Shown here one piece after another: positions 1 through 5,544 of a stretch of DNA of 6,567 nt (position 1 is its first letter; the number at the start of each line of letters is the position of its first letter). Source of the stretch: Alkalibacterium indicireducens (lineage in GTDB: Bacteria; Bacillota; Bacilli; Lactobacillales; Carnobacteriaceae_A); contig NZ_BAAADA010000004.1 of NCBI RefSeq assembly GCF_039522005.1, positions 1 through 6,567 on the forward strand, read 5' to 3'. The notes below the pieces were generated by a model. That model had not been told where the DNA came from, made no database searches, and saw only the letters and a list, made by a program, of their open reading frames with translations. Both the position numbers and the translations under genes were made by a program.

Positions 1-555
1 AATGAGAAACGGGCGACCTATGTTTTTGATCGCGGGTATCTGGATTTCGCTCAGTTTGATCAAATGAACTGGGAAGGCTACTTTTTCGTTTCCCGCATTA
101 AAAAGAATACAGCCGTTCATGTTCAAGCGCACCTGGAAGTGTCTCATGAATCAGGGATTATTAGTGATCAATTGGTTCAGCTGGGAAAATCGACCTACCT
201 GACGGGTTTGTTTCGCTTAGTAACGATTGAACGTAAGCATCAATCGAATCTACGTATCCTGACGAACCGAATGGATCTTTCAGCAGAGGACATCGGAAAG
301 ATGTATCAATCAAGATGGCAGATCGAGTTGTTTTTCAAGCACATCAAACAACATTTGACCATTAAAACGTACTATTCACAGTCTGAACAAGGCGTGGAGA
401 ATCAAGTGATTCTTGCGATGATTGTCTACTTATTGACGTTACTGATGAAACTAGAATTAAGGTTGAAATCAACCCTCTTCACTATTTTGAGCCAAATCAG
501 AGCGTTACAGTATGAACCATTTGAGTGTTTCAAAGAATCGTTCGCACCTGGTTAA
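1..555 (+). CDS. IS4-family transposase, C-terminal part (5' end outside window)
   Basis: DDE-type transposase that cuts and rejoins the ends of its own insertion sequence. The frame is open from the first base, so the ATG at 64 is internal and the N-terminus lies outside the window; 185 residues are visible. Near the start, YVFDRGYLDF carries an Asp (about visible residue 10) that fits the second catalytic Asp of the DDE triad. Further on, YQSRWQIELFFKHIK matches the IS4 signature Y-(2)-R-(3)-E-(6)-K exactly (Tyr102, Arg105, Glu109, Lys116 of the visible part) and supplies the catalytic Glu. A hydrophobic helix follows (ILAMIVYLLTLLMKL). The frame ends FKESFAPG-stop. The +3 frame from 525 to 674 also reads protein-like, so the true C-terminus may have been changed by a frameshift. 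Family assignment is firm; the subgroup and whether this copy is active cannot be decided. Confidence 0.9.
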   Translation, partial: NEKRATYVFDRGYLDFAQFDQMNWEGYFFVSRIKKNTAVHVQAHLEVSHESGIISDQLVQLGKSTYLTGLFRLVTIERKHQSNLRILTNRMDLSAEDIGKMYQSRWQIELFFKHIKQHLTIKTYYSQSEQGVENQVILAMIVYLLTLLMKLELRLKSTLFTILSQIRALQYEPFECFKESFAPG

Positions 556-600
556 GTGAAAGAGAGTACAAAAAGACTAATCCACAACTGAATAACCCTA

Positions 601-656
601 AAAATTTCTGGAAAAAGTCATCCCTTGCGCCAGCAATTGACTTTTTTGGAAATTTT
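601..656 (+). terminator. Long hairpin after the transposase gene, probable terminator
   Basis: Bases 601-620 pair with 638-656 over about 19 base pairs, with one bulged base and two G-U pairs. Inside the loop, TTGC (625-628) pairs with GCAA (633-636). The right arm contains six T residues (642-647) after TGAC, so the inner hairpin plus T-run looks like an intrinsic terminator. It starts 45 bases after the transposase stop. A secondary role in blocking read-through between the element and the host gene is possible but not shown. Confidence 0.55.
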
Positions 657-722
657 AACGAAAACTACTTGTGATAAAAGTAACAACCTATAAAACCTAT
701 TTATTCTAAGTTTTATGCAACA

Positions 723-1151
723 CTAGTGAACAACAATATAATGAATGAGCCTGTTTAATGATGACCTTAAACCTTTGTCCAGATTGTATTTGTTATAAAC
801 AGAAGGGAGAAGGTATTCTCTGAGAACATTAGACAATTTGATTGATAACAGCAGGGCAAAAAGTATAGTCAATATTAGAACTAGAGTAATTTGTGTGTCT
901 CCAAAAACAAAAAGAGTTTGGTACATGAAAGAAATTCTAGAAAAATAAGTAAATAAAAATATTGCCACAGCAAAAATGCTCACCCAATTAACTAAAGTAG
1001 TCACAAAAAGTTGAGTATTTTCTCTATTTATTATTCTATCAAGTATTGATTTCACTGCTGATCTTATTAACAAAATAAGTAAAAGTCCGCCGATTCCTAC
1101 AAGCCAAAAACCTACTTCACTATTTTCCATCCAATTTGTTAAAGTATTCAT
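723..1151 (-). pseudogene. MscS-type mechanosensitive channel, N-terminal fragment cut by the IS
   Basis: MscS-family proteins sit in the cell membrane and release solutes when tension rises after osmotic downshock. The fragment has 142 codons. Three hydrophobic segments are visible at about residues 14-33, 50-70 and 85-104. They are followed by NKYNLDKGLRSSLNRLIHYI, which matches the segment leading into the pore helix of MscS-like proteins. The pore helix is cut after its first few residues, and the beta domain and C-terminal vestibule are missing. The last two residues before the stop (VH) lie at the insertion-sequence boundary, and the stop TAG probably belongs to the element. The start ATG is supported by AAAGGA at 1162-1167, ten bases upstream. 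The remainder of the gene should lie beyond the left end of the insertion sequence. Family assignment rests on architecture and the pre-pore segment, and is good but not certain. Confidence 0.75.
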
Positions 1152-1200
1152 TGTATGATTGTCCTTTCTCGTATATTGTTTTCATTTTATCAGACCTGAT

Positions 1201-1351
1201 TCAAATAAACGAGCTTTCATAATCAACAGAAAAAGTATTCTTCAACTTATTCTCTAACTTTACAATACCAACCTCGACAAAACTTGTGATTAATCGATTA
1301 TTAAGCTTTTTTAAATTACTCTATATCCTCTTCATAGGTGATTTTTATCAT
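1201..1351 (-). pseudogene. Possible decayed small gene, frameshifted, unknown function
   Basis: On the minus strand an ATG at 1351 opens MIKITYEEDIE and stops at once (TAA at 1316-1318). A one-base shift there leads into another frame that runs without a stop from 1317 to the TGA at 1201-1203. That frame reads NLKKLNNRLITSF and then VEVGIVKLENKLKNTFSVDY, which has the amphipathic look of real protein. Joined, this would be a small protein of about 50 residues. No Shine-Dalgarno sequence precedes the ATG, and I do not recognise the family. Chance open frames of this size are common in AT-rich DNA, so this is a weak call. Confidence 0.25.
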
Positions 1352-1408
1352 TGAATGAAATTAGTAAAGCTGACAATGCTTACCGACAAATAGACATAAA
1401 AGAGTGCT

Positions 1409-1437
1409 TTGAAGATATACTTGAAGTAACGTATAAT
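1409..1437 (+). promoter_or_regulatory. Sigma-A promoter of the P-loop kinase gene
   Basis: TTGAAG (1409-1414) and TATAAT (1432-1437) are separated by exactly 17 bases, a near-consensus vegetative promoter. Transcription would begin at about 1444, giving a leader of roughly 70 bases before the ATG at 1513. No operator-like repeat overlaps it, so constitutive expression is the simplest reading. Confidence 0.75.
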
Positions 1438-1512
1438 GAAAGGGTAGGAGAGGGGGCAGACTGATTCCATTCTCTCTTTAATCTTTTGTAATAACAGAAA
1501 GAAAGTGGATTT

Positions 1513-2163
1513 ATGAATTGTAAAGAGAGTAAGCAATATAGACTTCGTGATAGAAAAGAACCGATTTACTGGATTGGCGGCTCTTCTTGTGCTGGAAAAA
1601 GTACTTTCGCCAAACTATATGCTGAAAAGAAAGGCTTTTCTCTATACTCCTGTGACAATCATTTCGAAGAACACCTAAATAGAATTTCTGCTTCAACTCA
1701 TCCAGCGATGAGTCGCATGTCTAAGATGACATCAAATGAACTGTTTTATAAAACAAAGCCCGCTGAACAGTTACGATTATATATCGATATTTTTAAAGAG
1801 GATTTCAAGTTTGTGGTTGACGATATTTTAACACTACGAGACAAACCGCTAGTTGTTGAAGGTAATCAGTTGATGCCATCACTAGTGCACGATTTTATGA
1901 AGCTTAAAGATAAAGCTATTTGGTTAGCTCCTACAGAAAATCAACAGATAGAAATTTACAGTAAAAGAACATGGATTCATTCAGTTCTTAAAGACACTGA
2001 TAATCAAACTATTGCTTTTAATAACTGGATGAAAAGAGACTCTTTATTTGCAAATCATGTAGTAAAAGAAACAAATAGATTAAATTTAACATCACTATCA
2101 ATTGACAGTAATTTAGACTGGGATAAATATTTTGATCTAATTGAAAAGCATTTAAGTGAATAA
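1513..2163 (+). CDS. P-loop NTPase of kinase type, substrate unknown
   Basis: A 216-residue, probably cytosolic protein with the layout of a small P-loop kinase. After a short charged N-terminus, a beta strand leads into the Walker A loop GGSSCAGKST (residues 22-31; Lys29 and Ser30 bind phosphate and magnesium). LYSCDNHFEEH (44-54) carries an Asp at the position where many small-molecule kinases bind substrate. KPLVVEG (111-117) ends a strand with Glu116, a Walker B-like site. KAIWLAPTE (134-142) is the next core strand. The Arg/Lys-rich stretch from YSKRTW (149-154) to NWMKRDSLFANHV (171-183) fits a lid region. The overall pattern recalls the shikimate kinase, adenylylsulfate kinase and chloramphenicol phosphotransferase superfamily, but no signature fixes a substrate. 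The start is preceded by AAAGTGG at about 1501-1507, a modest ribosome binding site. The gene stands alone with its own promoter, so its neighbours give no hint of pathway. Confidence 0.85.
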   Translation: MNCKESKQYRLRDRKEPIYWIGGSSCAGKSTFAKLYAEKKGFSLYSCDNHFEEHLNRISASTHPAMSRMSKMTSNELFYKTKPAEQLRLYIDIFKEDFKFVVDDILTLRDKPLVVEGNQLMPSLVHDFMKLKDKAIWLAPTENQQIEIYSKRTWIHSVLKDTDNQTIAFNNWMKRDSLFANHVVKETNRLNLTSLSIDSNLDWDKYFDLIEKHLSE

Positions 2164-2610
2164 TATTTTTATAATACACTCCAAGAATATCTAGAATCAC
2201 TAAAGACGATTTGAAAGTATCATACGTACAATTGATCGTGGAGAAACTGAACAGGCGTCAGAATCGCTCTGATATTTTTATAAAGACATAAATTATTTAA
2301 TTTGAGATAAAAGACCGATTACTTGATACATCATGATTTAAATACAAAAATAAAGCAATAAATAGGGGATTAAATCATAAAACAGACGTACCTTGGTAAA
2401 CTATGCTTTTTCTTTATTTTAGTTTACATAATATATATTATACAAAGTAGATTATTTAGAATATAGGGTCCCTCGCTTAAATTTATATTGATTCTGAACC
2501 TCACGCGTTTTAATCAAATATTGTTTTAAATTGATTTGAATTTAAGTGACATTTAACTGATTTCTTAATTTCATCTACTCACTTAGTGTATCGATTAATA
2601 TTTAGTTTCG
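2164..2610. other. AT-rich spacer without a convincing gene
   Basis: About 450 bases between the kinase gene and the aldo/keto reductase terminator. A frame from 2175 to the stop at 2289-2291 reads ITKDDLKVSYVQLIVEKLN, then RRQNRSDIFIKT, with no start codon; it looks protein-like but is only 38 codons. GTAAACT (2396-2402) and AGTTTAC (2421-2427) form a 7-bp inverted repeat with an 18-base loop. Next to it lies the 14-base palindrome ATAATATATATTAT (2428-2441). AGGGTCCCT at 2465-2473 is a short near-palindrome. None of these adds up to a recognisable promoter, RNA gene or mobile-element end. Confidence 0.5.
2258..2280 (+). terminator. Weak terminator-like hairpin downstream of the kinase gene
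   Basis: TCAGA (2258-2262) and TCTGA (2268-2272) form a 5-bp stem with a 5-base loop, followed by TATTTTTA. It is the only terminator-like structure I found within the 130 bases downstream of the kinase stop. The stem is short and partly AT, so efficiency would be low and a chance match is possible. Confidence 0.25.
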
Positions 2611-2657
2611 AAAAATAAAAACCAGCCGTCAGCAACCTTTGCGCTGATCAGCTGGTT
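2611..2657 (-). terminator. Intrinsic terminator of the aldo/keto reductase gene
   Basis: On the minus strand AACCAGC (2651-2657) pairs with GCTGGTT (2620-2626). An inner stem of GCTGA/TCAGC type (2643-2647 with 2629-2633) extends it. The right arm runs into TTTTTATTTTT (2611-2621). The hairpin begins only four bases after the stop codon at 2662-2664, the usual tight arrangement for a single-gene transcript. Confidence 0.9.
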
Positions 2658-2661
2658 CTAT

Positions 2662-3519
2662 TTATTGGACACTTAACGGTACGCGTTTTTCTGGCGCTGG
2701 AAATGCTTCGTTTAGCAGATTTAATTCTTCATTAGACAAATCGATATCCAGAGCTTTTCTGTTCTGAAGCACGTGTTCTGATGACCCGGCTTTAGGAATG
2801 GCTGTCATCTGTTCCTGATGCATGACAAACGCCAGCAACAGCTGAACAATTGAAATCCCCTTATTTTCTGCAATATTGTTGATGATTGGACTGTTGTAGA
2901 CTTTATCTTTCAGGTCCGGCTCCTGACCGATGATTGGACAATAAGCCATGATGGGAATATTGTTTTCCTTCATATAGTCATGCAAAACGACTTCAATGCC
3001 TCTTGAAGCTAAATGATACAGAACCTGATTGGTCTGACAGTTCTCACCGTTTCTTAGAGAAAGCAGCTCCTGCATATCTTCTAGATCAAAGTTTGACACG
3101 CCCCAGCCCCTTATTTTACCCTGACGCTTCAGTTCTTCGAAGCAGTCGACTGTTTCCTGAAGCGGAACATTGCCTGGCCAGTGCAGTAAGTACAAATCAA
3201 GTTCATCAACACCCATGCGTTGAAGTGTCTTTTCGCAGGAGTCGAACATGCGTTCTTCACTGGCATTTGCGGGATATGCCTTAGATACTAAGAACAGATC
3301 GTCACGGTCTACGTGTTTGATCGCATCACCTACCACTTCTTCTGCTCCACCTTCAGCATACATTTCGGCTGTATCGATCATAGTTAACCCGTTATCAATC
3401 CCTGCCCTCAGAGCATCTATCTCCTCATATCGTTTGTTTTTGTCTTCTCCCATTTTCCAAGTTCCCTGACCTAGTTTCAGGACTTTTCGCCCGTTGGGGA
3501 AAGTTACAGTTTTTTTCAT
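2662..3519 (-). CDS. Aldo/keto reductase
   Basis: A cytosolic NAD(P)H-dependent oxidoreductase of the TIM-barrel aldo/keto reductase superfamily, which reduces aldehydes or ketones to alcohols. It has 285 residues, the normal length. The catalytic tetrad is complete: Asp49 in MIDTAEMY, Tyr54 in the same motif, Lys80 in FLVSK, and His113 in LLHWPG. GWGVSNFD (148-155) is the conserved strand before the cofactor site. IPKAGSSEHVLQNRKA (251-266) is the phosphate-binding part of the cofactor pocket. The frame could be extended six codons to a TTG at 3537. I chose the ATG at 3519 because GAAGGGAG sits eight bases before it and overlaps the would-be extension. It is transcribed separately from the upstream fructose operon. 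The substrate cannot be inferred; a general role in detoxifying reactive carbonyls is only a guess. Confidence 0.95.
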   Translation of the reverse strand: MKKTVTFPNGRKVLKLGQGTWKMGEDKNKRYEEIDALRAGIDNGLTMIDTAEMYAEGGAEEVVGDAIKHVDRDDLFLVSKAYPANASEERMFDSCEKTLQRMGVDELDLYLLHWPGNVPLQETVDCFEELKRQGKIRGWGVSNFDLEDMQELLSLRNGENCQTNQVLYHLASRGIEVVLHDYMKENNIPIMAYCPIIGQEPDLKDKVYNSPIINNIAENKGISIVQLLLAFVMHQEQMTAIPKAGSSEHVLQNRKALDIDLSNEELNLLNEAFPAPEKRVPLSVQ

Positions 3520-3526
3520 TGATTTG

Positions 3527-3534
3527 TCTCCCTT
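3527..3534 (-). promoter_or_regulatory. Ribosome binding site that fixes the aldo/keto reductase start
   Basis: GAAGGGAG on the minus strand lies eight bases before the ATG at 3517-3519. It sits within the six codons that would be translated if the upstream TTG at 3535-3537 were used, which argues strongly for the ATG. Confidence 0.85.
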
Positions 3535-3572
3535 CAATCGTCACTGTATTCACTTGCAGTTTAACAGAAATA

Positions 3573-3578
3573 ATTATA
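3573..3578 (-). promoter_or_regulatory. Possible -10 element of the aldo/keto reductase gene
   Basis: A perfect TATAAT on the minus strand would start transcription about 47 bases before the ATG. No recognisable -35 hexamer lies 15-19 bases upstream and there is no TGN extension. The call therefore rests on the hexamer alone plus the need for a promoter after the terminator at 3611-3650. Confidence 0.25.
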
Positions 3579-3610
3579 GAAGAAAAAAATAATACCTCTG
3601 TTTTCCAGAG

Positions 3611-3650
3611 CACAAAAAACGTCATTCAGTTAAGAATGACGTTTTTTGTG
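3611..3650. terminator. Perfect inverted-repeat terminator of the fructose operon
   Basis: CACAAAAAACGTCATTC (3611-3627) and its exact reverse complement (3634-3650) form a 17-bp stem with a 6-base loop. The GACG core followed by six T residues works in both directions. It lies 14 bases after the fruA stop and ends the fruK-fruA transcript. On the minus strand a second small hairpin (CTCTG/CAGAG, 3596-3610) followed by a T-rich tract comes immediately after, so termination may be doubled. Confidence 0.9.
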
Positions 3651-3664
3651 TGTTATTTGATAGC

Positions 3665-4870
3665 TTATAAATTCATGTCTTCGTTTTTTATAGCAACTTT
3701 GCTGTCTTGCACATGAGGTTTCCATAGACCTAATATCACAGAAGTGATGATAGAACCAACTAGAAGTGAAACTAGGAAAAGCATAGTATTATCGCCTAAC
3801 CCTATAACGAATACTCCTCCATGAGGTGCTGGTACTGTAACGTTCCATAATTGTGTCAGGCCTCCACCAATTGCAGCGCCCAGTACTGAAGAGCCGATGA
3901 CTCTTAATGGATCTGCAGCAGCAAATGGTATTGCGCCTTCTGTAATAAATGATAGTCCTAGAACGAAATTAGATAGTCCAGATTGACGTTCGATATCAGT
4001 GAATTTGGATTTAAATAACAAAGTAGAAATAGCAATAGCTAATGGTGGAATCATTCCTCCGACCATAACCGCAGCCATTAAACTTCCATCTCCTGTGTCT
4101 CCAAAAATACCAATAGAGAAAGCGTAAGCTGCTTTATTGACAGGGCCACCCATATCAACGGCCATCATTCCACCCAGAACAGCACCTAAAATTACCGCAT
4201 TGCCCGTTCCTAGATTTTCCAGGAAACCGATCATTGCATTGTTAATGACGGCAAAGAATGGGCCTATCAGGAAGAACATGAGAAGACCAACTGCCAGCAG
4301 TCCTAATACTGGGTAAAGAAGAATAGATTTAAGTCCTTCGAAAGTCTTTGGTACATTTTTTAGTGATTTCTTGATCAGGTTCATGACATAACCAGCTACG
4401 AAACCAGCTACTAGTCCACCAAGAAACCCTGCATCGCTTTCTACTGCAAGCAGTCCACCTGCCATACCTGGAAGGAGTCCCGGACGGTCAGCTATACTGT
4501 AGGCAATGTATCCAGCCAGAATCGGGATAAGGAATGTAAAGGCAGATCCACCGATCGAATTAAGTGAAGTAAACAGAATACTATCTTCACCTAACTGTGC
4601 TTCGAATAAGAATGACAGAGCCAGAAGAATTCCTCCACCAACGACGAATGGGAGCATATGAGACACCCCGTTCATCAGGTCTTTATAGATCGACTGCCAG
4701 CCGCTGCCTCGTTCAGTATCATCGGCATCGCTTGAAGCTGATGACCCTTCTGCCTGAAAAATAGGTGCATTGCCTGCAACTGCTCGTGTGATCAATTCTT
4801 CAGACTTGTTGATGCCCTCAGAAACCGGACGTTGCAATACAGGTTTTCCATTGAATCGAGCCATGTCCAC
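3665..4870 (-). CDS. fruA: Fructose PTS EIIC membrane domain (3' part of broken fruA)
   Basis: This frame carries the end of EIIB, a Ser/Asp-rich linker (about residues 38-57 of the fragment) and the whole EIIC domain. EIIC is the membrane channel that binds and moves fructose. From MLPFVVGGGILLALSFLF onward there are many hydrophobic segments. Conserved EIIC-Fru features include MAVDMGGPVNKAAYAF (236-251), SFITEGAIPFAAADPLR (307-323) and PAPHGGVF (347-354). The coordinates take a GTG at 4868-4870 as first codon; an ATG two codons later (4862-4864) is equally possible. In the ancestral protein these are residues 234 and 236, not a natural start. The preceding AAGAAAGTGG is a poor ribosome binding site. 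Whether any free EIIC is made is doubtful. Confidence 0.75.
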   Translation of the reverse strand: MDMARFNGKPVLQRPVSEGINKSEELITRAVAGNAPIFQAEGSSASSDADDTERGSGWQSIYKDLMNGVSHMLPFVVGGGILLALSFLFEAQLGEDSILFTSLNSIGGSAFTFLIPILAGYIAYSIADRPGLLPGMAGGLLAVESDAGFLGGLVAGFVAGYVMNLIKKSLKNVPKTFEGLKSILLYPVLGLLAVGLLMFFLIGPFFAVINNAMIGFLENLGTGNAVILGAVLGGMMAVDMGGPVNKAAYAFSIGIFGDTGDGSLMAAVMVGGMIPPLAIAISTLLFKSKFTDIERQSGLSNFVLGLSFITEGAIPFAAADPLRVIGSSVLGAAIGGGLTQLWNVTVPAPHGGVFVIGLGDNTMLFLVSLLVGSIITSVILGLWKPHVQDSKVAIKNEDMNL

Positions 4871-5544
4871 TTTCTTGTCTGCAGCAATGATGACGCCGTC
4901 AGCTTGTTCTTCGCTCCGTCCGTGCCGTTCGTTTCTACACGGATCTCAACACCCATCTCAGCTGCTTTTCGCTTTAATGCATCTTCTGCCATATAGGTAT
5001 GGGCAATTCCAGTAGGACAAGCTGTTACAGCGACAACAAATTTCTGGTCGCTTCCTGCATTCTTAGACGTTTCTTCTCTAACGACTTGTTCTTCTTCATC
5101 TTCTTTAAAGATATTCTGTACTTCTTCAGGGGTACGAACTTGCTTAAGCTTCGATACAACTGACTCGTCGACAAGCTTTCTGGAAAGAGATGCCAGAACT
5201 TGAAGGTGAAGGTCGTTTCCGCCTTCGGGAGCTGCAATCATAAAGAACAGTTCAACAGGCTGGTTATCCAGCGCTTCATACTCTACACCTTTAGATGATT
5301 TAGCAAAAAGAACAGCTGGTTCTTTTACCGCTTTGTTCTTGGAGTGAGGCATGGCAATCCCATTACCCAGTCCTGTAGAGGTCTGACTTTCCCGGTTCAT
5401 GATTCCTGTCTTGAATGTTTCTACGTCACTGATTACATTTTTCTCAGCAAGTCGCTGGATCATTTCATCGATAACGGCTTCTTTAGAAGTCGCTTCAAGG
5501 TCCATGATCATTAAATCTTTTCTCAATACATCATTGATCTGCAT
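4792..5544 (-). CDS. fruA: Fructose PTS EIIA domain plus truncated EIIB (5' part of broken fruA)
   Basis: A 250-codon frame. The EIIA domain spans about residues 1-147, with the phosphorylated His67 in GNGIAMPHSKNK. An acidic linker (EDEEEQVVREETSKN) follows. The EIIB domain begins at about 168, with the P-loop-like phosphorylation site VTACPTGIAHT (Cys176) and then VEIRVETNGTDG. After K214 the protein leaves the EIIB frame. LTA is kept by coincidence of the repeat, and residues 218-250 are unrelated tail (SSLLQTRKWTWLD and onward). The end of EIIB, needed for its fold, is therefore missing. The EIIA part could still fold and be phosphorylated by HPr. The start has an excellent ribosome binding site (GGGAGGAA, 5551-5558) within the end of fruK. 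Confidence 0.85.
   Translation of the reverse strand: MQINDVLRKDLMIMDLEATSKEAVIDEMIQRLAEKNVISDVETFKTGIMNRESQTSTGLGNGIAMPHSKNKAVKEPAVLFAKSSKGVEYEALDNQPVELFFMIAAPEGGNDLHLQVLASLSRKLVDESVVSKLKQVRTPEEVQNIFKEDEEEQVVREETSKNAGSDQKFVVAVTACPTGIAHTYMAEDALKRKAAEMGVEIRVETNGTDGAKNKLTASSLLQTRKWTWLDSMENLYCNVRFLRASTSLKN
4895..4903 (-). other. Deletion junction within fruA, single copy of GCTGACGGC
   Basis: GCTGACGGC on the minus strand sits exactly where the two fruA frames meet. Read in the upstream frame it gives the end of K plus LTA; read in the downstream frame it gives A-D-G. In intact EIIB these two peptides are separate (NKLTA and later ADGV), so two copies of the nonamer were plausibly present. Recombination or replication slippage between them would leave one copy. 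Confidence 0.6.

Larger units (their letters stand above)
1..724 (+). mobile_element. Right-hand part of an IS4-family insertion sequence
   Basis: The transposase, its 3' hairpin and about 65 AT-rich bases form the right portion of an insertion sequence whose left end is not in the window. The right boundary is inferred. The leftward MscS-type channel gene is coherent up to its Val codons at 729-734 and then meets a His codon and a stop, so foreign sequence begins at about 720-728. The boundary carries CACTAGTG (721-728), which is its own reverse complement. Without the other end, neither the terminal inverted repeat nor the target-site duplication can be identified, so the boundary is good to about 10 bases. 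Confidence 0.65.
1152..1512. other. Intergenic spacer between divergent genes
   Basis: This 360-base AT-rich spacer separates the leftward channel gene from the rightward kinase gene. It holds the ribosome binding site of the channel gene (1162-1167), a decayed coding stretch on the minus strand (1201-1351) and the kinase promoter (1409-1437). For the channel gene, GATAAAAT on the minus strand just upstream of the ribosome binding site could act as a -10 element, but no good -35 partner was found. The kinase leader (about 1444-1512) is purine-rich (GGGTAGGAGAGGGGG at 1441-1455) without a convincing riboswitch fold. Confidence 0.6.
3665..5544 (-). pseudogene. fruA: Fructose PTS permease EIIABC, frameshifted in the EIIB domain
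   Basis: The intact gene would encode a fructose-specific PTS enzyme II with the domains A-B-C in one chain of about 634 residues, a normal length. Domain A takes phosphate from HPr on a His, domain B passes it through a Cys, and membrane domain C imports fructose as fructose 1-phosphate. All three domains are present, but the frame changes inside EIIB. After K214 (codon at 4903-4905) the conserved EIIB continuation DGVIIAADKKVDMARF is found only in another frame. Restoring 25 bases brings the two frames into register: 674 bases from the ATG at 5544 to the GTG at 4870, plus 25, is 699, or 233 codons. The lost segment would be roughly eight residues of the type LTAEDIAA. This gene follows fruK with no gap (TAA directly before ATG). 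A real mutation, an assembly error or rare ribosomal frameshifting are the alternatives; the mutation is favoured. Confidence 0.85.

Noticed and set aside
1441..1512. Purine-rich kinase leader considered as a riboswitch or attenuator
   Set aside because: Only a weak GAGAG/CTCTC pairing is visible, with no terminator hairpin or conserved RNA motif.
1880..1887. Second copy of CACTAGTG inside the kinase gene, same octamer as at the insertion-sequence junction
   Set aside because: An 8-base palindrome can recur by chance. Here it falls in an uninterrupted conserved coding region, with no sign of a past insertion.
2428..2441. ATAATATATATTAT palindrome as an operator or replication-type element
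   Set aside because: A pure A/T palindrome in an AT-rich spacer, with no -35 partner on either strand and no further copies in the window.
2452..2541. Minus-strand frame reading KQYLIKTREVQNQYKFKRG
   Set aside because: Only 29 codons, no start codon, bounded by stops in AT-rich DNA. It looked transposase-like at first sight, but I could not tie it to any family.
3003..3469. Rightward open frames opposite the aldo/keto reductase
   Set aside because: They are antisense shadows of a gene with a complete catalytic tetrad, and show no ribosome binding site or recognisable domain.
3520..3537. TTG start at 3537 giving a six-residue longer aldo/keto reductase
   Set aside because: The extension would translate through the strong ribosome binding site GAAGGGAG that serves the ATG at 3519, and the family N-terminus fits the ATG.
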